64,000 nt of DNA, taken from the NCBI RefSeq assembly GCF_003589595.1, contig NW_020654229.1, positions 3,409,130 through 3,473,129 of the forward strand, in the 5' to 3' direction. The notes below the pieces were generated by a model. It was not told where the DNA came from. It saw only the letters and a list, made by a program, of their open reading frames with translations, and did no database searches. The position numbers and the translations under genes were made by a program. The first letter of the stretch is position 1; every line of letters begins with the position of its first letter. This document shows, in pieces, positions 56,535 through 64,000 of this stretch. Origin of the DNA: Hyposmocoma kahamanoa (taxonomy: Eukaryota > Arthropoda > Insecta > Lepidoptera > Cosmopterigidae).

Positions 56535-56915
56535 ATAATGGACTAAAATCGAAAAATTACATATTTAATATTTGAGTACCGTTGAAATGTGATTCCGTTT
56601 GTTTTGGAATTAGATGTTTTGCTGTTTTTCCCACACCACCGAATGGAACAGCCCCCATTGTTAGAGATATTATCTTTATTACAATAAATACAAAATATTT
56701 TCGGAGTATATAGAGACGTACACACAGGTCAGTTGTTGGCGCTGTACTGTTTCAGCTTTCTAATTTGTGATTTCGGCGCAAACGAGATTTGATAATTAAA
56801 AGTGATATACGGCCCATTTGCTTGATGACTTGACAGGGATATCCACAGACCACATGGGATATCCATCCCTGCCCCGGTCCTTATTTCGTCTCTATTTCTG
56901 GTTATACACTCGATG
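56535..56915 (+). mobile_element. Single arm of the 10.7-kb foldback family
   Basis: Matches 11280-11565: ATTCCGTTTGTTTTG.AATTAG, TTAGATGTTTTGCTGTTTT, AGACGTACACA.AGGTCAGTTG and the end TTTCGTCTCTATTTCTGGTT. The inverted partner arm is missing here. Confidence 0.7.
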
Positions 56916-57299
56916 CAAAATTCATTATTATATAATAAAATTAAATTTAGTGTTACATTTATATGTAGAAAAATTTAAAAAGTCTCCTGTAAAATTTGTT
57001 TTTTGTCGCTTAGTCGACAGTTATATATGTATTTTCTATCGTGCGACCTGGAAAACTTATTTTTACTAGACTATCCTGTTTACCTGTGTATATTTCTTGG
57101 ATTTCATTAATTTTAATAAAGCACGTACAAAAAAAAGACCATAAATACAGACTTCCCTATATGGGTCAAGGCTTTACGTTAGTTAACGTAAGAAACAACG
57201 TGACGGACACACGTGTGCTTCCCCCGGCAAAAACACAACTTGTAATAGGAATACAAAGCAAGGAAGAGTGATGTAAGACGCTTGAGTCTCCAAATGTAA

Positions 57300-57395
57300 T
57301 GCGTGTGCATTCCTGCTTGGCGGCAGAAAGAGGTAAGGTGGCAGTACTTTCCTGGACGAACTCTTTCACATGGTGGCTCTACTGCTACCAAATAA
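57300..57395 (+). repeat. Family C fragment
   Basis: CTGCTTGGCGGCAGAAAGAGG, AAGGTGGCAGTACTTTCCTGG and GGTGGCTCTACTGCTACC. Confidence 0.65.
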
Positions 57396-57537
57396 AAAAA
57401 CATACAAGTATCTACAAAATTTATACATTTTAATTACAAGTACCTAAGTCAAATAATGCCCAGGATAACAGATATGGAATTACCTCAAATAAAAAACCTC
57501 CGACAACGACAAAATATTCGGTAAATTTAATAAAGTA

Positions 57538-57765
57538 ATAACAATAATAATAATAACGTACACACTTAACATAGCCCCGCACTAGAGAAACCTTGTGTCG
57601 CGGGTGTCATGGACACACACATAGACAACCACAAATTACACCCAAACTCACGAGAGAAATAAATGTAGGCCATACAAATATTTCTCCCGGCCCGGGAATC
57701 GAACGCGGGGATCACTGCGTGGCAGTCCGGTATGGTAACCGTTCAGCCACAGAGGTAGTTAAAAG
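57538..57765 (-). mobile_element. Family B SINE
   Basis: Full minus copy: (TAA)n tail at 57538-57555, body, and tRNA-like head with GGTAACCGTTCAGCCACAGAGG at 57736. Confidence 0.8.
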
Positions 57766-58070
57766 TCTTAATATATCACATTTAAATATTTATATCTATT
57801 TTTTTTACCGGAAGCATGTGACAGCTTTGTTTTCATGATGCGTGACCCAATTTATTCGAAATACGAAATTCGGTAATTCTGACGAGGGATGTTCAACAAT
57901 GATCTAGCAACTGTTACTCTGGTATGGATCTATTACATTTAAGAGTTATTTTATGTGTGCGTTAGTCACATTTAAAATGTTTTTTTGACCTCTATTTAGG
58001 AACTTTAATACAAGTGTATGTCTGTGTGATAATTATATTGTGCCCTAAAGTATATATTATACTATACATG
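57766..58070. other. Intergenic DNA without supported genes
   Basis: Nothing recognised. Confidence 0.35.
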
Positions 58071-58071
58071 C

Positions 58072-58215
58072 ATAACGTACACACTTAACATAGCCCCGCA
58101 CTAGAGAAACCTTGTGTCGTCGAGTTGCGGACACCAGCCCGTTACACCAAGTACCAAGTACTATACATACATACTCACACACACATGCACACACATACCC
58201 ACACACACACGTTAT
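58072..58215 (-). repeat. Family B tail, dispersed fragment and CA-rich run
   Basis: 58072-58117 repeats the last 45 bp of the family B SINE, 58115-58150 matches 30055-30095 inverted, and 58165-58213 is a CACACA-rich run. A composite end. Confidence 0.55.
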
Positions 58216-58790
58216 TTATTCCCCTTCTGTCATTTGTTTGTTATTATTATTATTATTTACATTTATCATATTTCTTTTGTAACATTATTCAATAATATAT
58301 TAAAAATAAGTATATTATTGAATAAAACCTTATGTAAAAACTTTCTGTGGGTACTGATAACCATGACACAGGCCTATCCTAGTGTGGTTACCTATGTATC
58401 ACAATGTTTGTTTTGGACAGTTAAAAAATGTTTTTTTTTTTGTATTGTATAGATATCAAATAATTCTATCTACCTGTTATAACATTATAAAGCCGGATTT
58501 ACATATATCTGACGTATCGTGTTGCAATGCGTTACGACACGACACGTCAGACAAAAGTAACTCTGGCCTTTAGTTTGCGGAATAAGCTATTTCTATTGAA
58601 AAACGAATTTTTTTTTTTCTTATTATCCGAAAGATTTTTGTTGCAACAATGTTACAACACTATACTGGGACTTGCAGTGTTTTGCATTGATACAAATAAT
58701 AAGATCATTGATTTGACACGATAGATATGTCCACGCATTATTACTTGCTGTTTGCGCATTTGATGTCGTGGGTGCAACTAATGTACAATC
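58216..58790. other. Intergenic DNA without supported genes
   Basis: AT-rich; frames near 58382-58724 have no known motif. Confidence 0.35.
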
Positions 58791-58792
58791 TT

Positions 58793-59065
58793 TTTTAACC
58801 GACTTCATAAACGGAGGAGGATTCGACTGTATTTTTTAATATATTTACGCAATAACATTTGTAAACCGATTTCGATGATTCTTTTTTGCTGAAAAGAGGA
58901 TACCTCAGTATTGCTCCCATTTAAATTTTAAAAAAATATTCCACCTCTAAGGGTGGCAAACTAGGGGATGAATCCGGTTTCGCGCACTTTCCGATAGCCT
59001 ATTTAAGAAAAACTTGGCAAATAGATGTAATTCTACGAACTTTTGAGGTCGAATTTCTAGTACTC
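58793..59065 (+). repeat. Family D repeat
   Basis: ACCGACTTCATAAACGGAGG to ACTTTTGAGGTCGAATTTCTAG. The order of blocks is complete and unbroken, about 270 bp. Confidence 0.8.
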
Positions 59066-59454
59066 GTAATAGTATTTAGACATTTCATAGGACCAAGTAA
59101 GTGAGGTACAGGAAGATGCACATCACTTGTTATGTATGCCGTGTAGAAGAGAATTAATGAGATACCTTAACGTGAACAGCAATGTAGATGCTATAAATAA
59201 TACACTGCCTAATATACAAAATAATCAAAGCTGTTTTTGTGTACAGAATCGCTCTTCAACAGCGCAACGCAGACTTGAAAATTACAACAACAATCATGTA
59301 AAGATAAGAGTAAAGAGTGAAATGTGAGCATGTATTATTAATAATAACAATGATATTGTATTTGAAAAGCATGTTTTATTTTATATAGAATTTGAGGTTA
59401 TGGAATTTGGGAACTGATGGGCCAGATTCAATAGAGAATAAATAGTGTCTGACC

Positions 59455-59730
59455 CGAACATAATCGGGGAAGTAAAATCTGCTCGACTTCGCTGGACATG
59501 TGGAAAGAATGGGAGAGGACCGAGCTGCCAAAAGCGCGTATTTGGGGCAACCTAGGGGTCATCGTCCAGAGGACCGTCCAAGGTATCGCTGGAAGGACGA
59601 AGTCGCCAAAGACCTAAAGGAACTGAATGTGTCCGTATGGTCGGAATTGGGCCAAGACCGACAGAAATGACGTACTTTGGTGTTGAAGGCCAAGATCAAC
59701 TTCAGGTCACTGAGCCAGCGAAGTAAATAA
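59455..59730 (+). mobile_element. RTE-type LINE C-terminal relic
   Basis: After RLRW and a frameshift the frame reads GHVERMGEDRAAKSAYLGQP, RGHRPEDRPRYRWKDEVAKD and ELGQDRQK, with a TGA where RTE proteins have Trp, then RTLVLKAKINFRSLSQRSK and TAA. The single in-frame stop and one shift make it a fairly recent pseudogene. Confidence 0.85.
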
Positions 59731-59759
59731 GTTTTATTTTATGGGAACAATTATATTTA

Positions 59760-60035
59760 GTAGCAGTAAAGTTCGTCCAAGTTAGTACTGCCTCCTAACA
59801 TATTTCTGCCGCCAGGTAGTAATGTAACCATAACTGCGTTCCAGTTGTGAAGGTGCTGGTGAATTTACAGGTACATGGGACTTGTCAACTTATGTCTAAG
59901 GTTGACAGGCACAGTCGCAGTGCCCCTCGGATCTTTGCGATTTAAAGCTCTGAGTGGCACTACAAGTGCTATGGACAGGCGTGCAGCTTCTAGCCATCAA
60001 GCGCAAGGCTTGTTCGTTCCGTAACTTGATATTAT
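59760..60035 (-). repeat. Family C repeat
   Basis: Reverse copy from GCAGTAAAGTTCGTCCAAGT to GGCTTGTTCGTTCCGTAACTT, nearly complete. Confidence 0.8.
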
Positions 60036-60109
60036 AAAAAAAACCCGCAAATGGGCCAACGTGGCGGACTATGGCCTAAACCTTCGAGTGAGGTGAGACG
60101 TATAAATAT

Positions 60110-60135
60110 GTTGTTGTTGTTGTTGTTGTTTGTTT
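60110..60135 (+). repeat. TTG microsatellite
   Basis: About eight TTG units (60110-60132). Confidence 0.85.
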
Positions 60136-60146
60136 ATTGTAAAATT

Positions 60147-60720
60147 TCAAATATGCATGATTTGTTTCATGTACTTCGTATTATTTTTATGATTTTTTAA
60201 ATAATATTTATTACACACGAAAAAGCACAGAATACATTTAATAAAAGGAAAACACAAACAAAAGGTCCTGCTTATTTGTATAAGAAATTTCTCTGACTGC
60301 ACGAACAGTGAAGGAGTGAGAATAAAAACCAGACTTGAAGGAAAGAAAAGATAATTGGGCCTATCGAGAGAGCGACAGGGTTTGTCCTGAGACCTGAGAA
60401 AGCTGAACCGTTCTTTGAAAAACTCGGGAGACGATGGGTTTGAAGAATATTGTAGAGAACAGATACGATATGAAAATTCCTGCGGATACAAATGGGAAGC
60501 AACTTGAGTTGATTGTGATATATACATAGATTTTGCAAACGTTCAAGCTTATTTAGCAGCTCTTCTGTAGCATCCAAATAGCAGGAATCAGCATAGTCTA
60601 AAAAGGGTAAAATAAGAGATTGGGCTAAACAGATCTTAGACTTAAAAGGTAAAAAGTTTTGGAGACGCTTAAACGAGTGCAAGGAGATATGGGCTTTTCG
60701 ACTGATTTCATTACTATTAT
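60147..60720 (-). mobile_element. LINE reverse transcriptase C-terminal relic
   Basis: The minus frame (60682-60272) contains MHSFKRLQNFLPFKSKICLA, LILPFLDYADSCYLDATEEL and KLERLQNLCIY, the post-catalytic region of Jockey/CR1-type RTs (LLxPxLDYADxxY ... KLQRLQNxCIR). A frameshift at about 60540 breaks the Arg. Confidence 0.75.
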
Positions 60721-60739
60721 ATTATATGACCTTTGTGTC

Positions 60740-60975
60740 ATAAAAACACTTTACCCGTGTCGATACCTCTAATGAACACTACGCTATCTTAATTTTTGGA
60801 CCTGTTCTGTTTTTATTTTGTTATTTGTTTCTTTTTTTGCACAAAATTGTTTTTTTTGTTTTTTGTTTTGGTTTTTGTGTCTTTATTTTTTTTCACAAAA
60901 TTCGGGGAGTATAATGTTATTAAATAAATATGACAAATTACAACAAATAACAGAAAATTACCAAAAATTTAAGTT
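60740..60975 (+). repeat. Dispersed repeat, copy 2
   Basis: Counterpart of 10150-10375: GATACCTCTAATGAACACTA, GGACCTGTTCTGTTTTTATT, repeated CACAAAATT and TTAAATAAATATGACAAATT. Confidence 0.5.
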
Positions 60976-61204
60976 AGTGGCATCGGTGCGTTCACATCAG
61001 TGGCGTGGCGTTGAATTTTGATTCCCAATTTTGATTCCCGGGCCAGCCTAAATTTATCACCCCTCTATTTTGTCTATTACAAAAGTATTTCATTCGGGTA
61101 GACTCAGCTCTATTGTGTTTTTGAGTTAACCTGCCGTCGCCATCTTTGTGTTGTTCAGGTTATCGTTTTTTCATATAGTGGAATTTATTTTGTAATTTTA
61201 AGTA

Positions 61205-61440
61205 AAAAAAATCGTCGAATGAGAAAAGTTTTGAAAATACTCAGAATTGTAAAGGAAAGGAAGCTGAAATTTTTGACCACGTAATGAGCGTACTCGAGGC
61301 AGAAGGACGAGCTCATGGTTGAAGAACCTGAGAGACTGGTTCCACCTTAGCACGCGTTCCCTCTTTCGTGAGGCAGCTTCAAAAATGAGAAAAGCCATGT
61401 TGGTCGCCAACATTCGCAGACAAGCGGCACACTAAAAAGA
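61205..61440 (+). mobile_element. RTE-type LINE C-terminal tail
   Basis: The frame ends KNLRDWFHLSTRSLFREAAS and KMRKAMLVANIRRQAAH followed by TAA at 61432. The pattern (L)R-W-[FT]..(S)..LFR.A..K...AM.(V)ANIR is the usual RTE/endonuclease-RT C-terminus. Upstream frame is broken. Confidence 0.65.
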
Positions 61441-61914
61441 AGACGGAGGCCTTGGTCTCCTCAGCACCTTACCACATGTATCAACCACTGTATCACATGT
61501 GACTTTATTATATCTTAGTTATAATACCAGGTTAAATATGTTATTACGTTAGCAACCATAAAAGTGCCCATCACTACACGGAAATCACCAAAAATCGTTA
61601 AAATAATTCCATATGTATGTAACCTCTGGCAGACACGCAAAAAGTGATCAGATGTGCATATAAATCTTCACCCGTGTACGCAAGCGCATGTGTTATATTA
61701 AGTAAGTGTTTTGGACAACATCTTAAATGGAAAGAAACATGTCCATATATCAACGAAGTTTACAGGTTCAGGAGGATAGTGACACGCCTATACAAAAGCA
61801 ATGTCACTTAAAGTTTTAAATCGCAAAAATCTAAGGGACAATCACACTGCGCCCGTTACTCAGCGACATGTGTTGTCAAGTACTATTGGGTCAATAATTT
61901 CATCAGCACCCTAA

Positions 61915-62583
61915 GGGCGCATTCCCATTATGTCGAGACGACACATAGTCGTGCAGTTTAAAGTGAAGTGCAGTGTAAAGAACTGCCTCAGTGGCCGACC
62001 GGTTACCATGCCACGCAGAAGTCCCGGGTTCGATTCCCGGGCCGGGAGAAATATTTGTATGGCCTACATTTATTTCTCTCGCGAGTTCGGGTGTCGTGGT
62101 GTGCACGTTAACTGTCGTTCACGACTTTTTCAACATTACGACGACAGACTGTCCAGACAATTAAAAAAACATATAAACAATTAATAGACTATCTGGGAAA
62201 CCCAGGAGTCGATAGCTACCTTGCCCAACGCATTAGTATAGCCATACAAAAGGAGAACGCTGCAGCATCTTGCGCATCTTGCCGCGACTCAATTTTATTC
62301 GTAATTTAAAAATCCTAGTATTACTTTCCAGAATTTAAGTTTTTATTCCACCTTACATGTATATTATCACAATAATGTATTATATAATTTTACTTGATTG
62401 GGAAGAGCTAGAACTGTCTGACTATAAATAAAACGTCACCATAAAAACGTGACAACAGATAATCGCAGCGTCAAACGATTCAGCGTAAACCGATAAATTA
62501 TTGTCACGACAGATATGGGAACAGGCTAGACGCGACAGTCGTCCAATTAAATTAAAACGTTACGACACAATGGGAACGCGCCC
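61915..62583. mobile_element. GGGCGC-TIR DNA transposon (669 bp)
   Basis: Ends GGGCGCATTCCCATTATGTC and GACACAATGGGAACGCGCCC are inverted (two transitions). It is inserted in a family C copy and itself carries a family B SINE (61980-62110). The flanks suggest a decayed 8-bp duplication (left GCACCCTA, right ATACCTTT, against GCACCCTT in intact copies), which would fit Merlin or hAT. No transposase remains. Confidence 0.7.
61980..62110 (+). mobile_element. Family B SINE nested in the GGGCGC element
   Basis: tRNA-like head (TGCCTCAGTGGCCGACCGG, GGTTCGATTCCCGGG) and body to GCGAGTTCGGGTGT, 3'-truncated with no TTA tail. Confidence 0.75.
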
Positions 62584-62705
62584 ATACCTTTCAAAGTTGG
62601 AACGCAGTAAAACGAGCATTACTGCTTGGCGACAAAAATATGTAAGGTGGTAGTACTTCCCTGGATGATTTTATGAAATTGAACTGGACGAGTTATTTGC
62701 TTACT

Positions 62706-63655
62706 GGGGGCCTATCATAACCTTTGCAAAAAAAATCTTATTTCAATGTAAACATAAAGTAAGCATATTATAATATTACTCATATTCGTACCATGACAAA
62801 CCTGTCAACCGAGTAATGTATTATAATTGCTAAAGTGATTGAAAGAACGAATGATTTCCTTATAGTGTCTATTCCTTACTAAAAATAGGAAAGAAATAAC
62901 GCTATATGAACTGTACAAAGCAAGTAAAAAGCAAGAAAAAAAAAGTGTGTAATAATAAAGTCCATTAAAATTACGTTGTTTCCAATTATTTTTCCGCATT
63001 TTCATGACGAAAAATGAATAAAACAAGCTGAATCTTGATAGTTACGTTGTGAATTCCGAATTATTGTTAAATGGAATAACAGAATAAGTTCTAACATTGA
63101 TTGTATTAAATATTATAAATCGGCCGTGAACGACCACGTGTCATGTGCTCCACGGGTGGTCGGCATTCACATGTATTTGCGTTGCTCCTGTAAAAGCTAG
63201 GCTGCCCTCGTGTCAAGTCTGATATTTAACCTAAAAGTGGATCCAGTAACCTCCAGGGGGCCTACCATAACCTTTCCAAAAACAATTTTATTTCAATGTA
63301 AGCTTAAAGTGAGCTTATTATAATATTACTAATATTCGTACCATGACAAACCTGTCAACCAAGTAATGTATTATTGCTAAAGTGATTGAAAGAACGAATG
63401 GTTTCCCAATATTGTCTATTCCTTACTGAAAATAGGAAAGAGATAACGCTATATGAACTAAATAATGCCATCTCTTTCTTTTTTGATGTTCCGAATAGTC
63501 TTATCGTAGTATAATGGTATTTACATTCAGAGAATATTAACTGTTAAAAAAAGAAAAGTGTGTAATAATAAAGTCTATTAAAATTAAGTTGAAGAAAAAT
63601 GAATGAAACAAGCTGAGTGTTGGTAGTTACGTTGTGAATTCGGAATTATTGTCCA
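62706..63655 (+). repeat. Tandem duplication, period about 550 bp
   Basis: 62706-63073 and 63255-63655 are direct copies sharing GGGGGCCTA.CATAACCTTT, CATGACAAACCTGTCAACC, GTGATTGAAAGAACGAATG and AGTTACGTTGTGAATTC. Each copy has private insertions: the second carries an extra block at 63457-63550. No coding frame. Confidence 0.85.
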
Positions 63656-64000
63656 GTGTCAACTGTTAATGTCGCCAAGAAGCATATAGATGTTGATTTT
63701 ATAACTTTGCGAAATAAAACATTGCGTATTTTTATTTAGCGAGAAATTATTACCTATGTACTATTAAAAAAGAATAAAAAGATTTATGTAAATAAATAAG
63801 TTCAACTTCTAATCATTACAGATCAACATTTAGACAATAAATTTCAAAATAATATTGTTTCCACTGCATCCGTACAACTATTTTAAGATTGCTAAATTTG
63901 ACATAAGAACAATATTACTTTAATGTTATAGTCACATCTTATTACGAGCTGAGTGAATGAATAGTCACAAAGCTGCCAATAAAACATCATAGTTTTAACA
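63656..64000. other. Intergenic DNA to window end
   Basis: AT-rich, nothing recognised. Confidence 0.4.

Larger units (their letters stand above)
61745..62680 (+). repeat. Family C copy split by a TIR element
   Basis: Left part ends TTTCATCAGCACCCTAA (61914), right part resumes ATACCTTTCAAAGTTGGAAC (62584) and runs to GGTAGTACTTCCCTGGATG. Confidence 0.75.

Noticed and set aside
30040..58150. Fragments at 30040 and 58115 as ends of one giant TIR element
   Set aside because: They are inverted relative to each other, but the interval includes spook exon 1 and many unrelated insertions, so two separate fragments are more likely.

Overview
The window is AT-rich eukaryotic DNA with GT-AG introns, very few host exons and a dense mix of transposon relics. 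The repeat families (the ACCGACTTCAAAAAA repeat, tRNA-derived SINEs with TTA tails, RTE and Jockey-type LINE tails) and the presence of a CYP307A1-type gene point to a moth or butterfly (Lepidoptera). I cannot name the species.

Two host genes are clear, and they converge. (1) The 3' end of a gelsolin-family actin-regulating gene lies on the + strand: three coding exons at 1096-1164, 2409-2471 and 7102-7173, a stop, and an AATAAA signal at 7246. Its upstream exons are outside the window. (2) A complete cytochrome P450 gene lies on the - strand: CYP307A1, the ecdysteroid 'Halloween' gene spook. It has three exons at 38725-38341, 28699-28540 and 27594-26517 joined by perfect phase-compatible splice sites, encoding 540 residues. 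A TATA box and initiator-like CAGT sit 32 bp apart just upstream. Intron 1 is about 9.6 kb and full of repeats; intron 2 (945 bp) holds two RTE-type LINE relics.

Two short open frames (21482 and 44556) look like first exons of THAP-domain proteins. Each has the C-x4-C start of a C2CH zinc finger and a phase-0 GT immediately after a Glu codon. Neither has a visible continuation.

The rest is mobile DNA. Recurrent families, named here for reference only: A, a tRNA-like module that in two copies lies between terminal inverted repeats; B, a tRNA-derived SINE with a TTA tail; C, a roughly 300-400 bp repeat containing CGGGACGAACAAG and GGCGGCAGAAATAGG; D, the ACCGACTTCAAAAAA repeat; F, a foldback repeat starting ATCGAGTTCTTAGG. 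Several DNA transposons can be delimited by terminal inverted repeats (TIRs) and target-site duplications: three hAT-like MITEs with 8-bp target duplications, a TTAA element, a TA-target element in two copies, a PIF/Harbinger-like element, and a degenerate mariner. Many are nested, which dates them relative to each other and gives filled-site versus empty-site evidence.

Layout: 1-7.3 kb gelsolin 3' end with TE-filled introns; 7.3-26.5 kb TE-rich intergenic DNA with a 0.9-kb inverted repeat, a Harbinger-like element, LINE RT and THAP exon; 26.5-38.8 kb spook; 38.8-64 kb TE-rich DNA with no recognisable host gene other than the second THAP-like exon. I see no defence, toxin or biosynthetic system beyond the single ecdysteroid gene.
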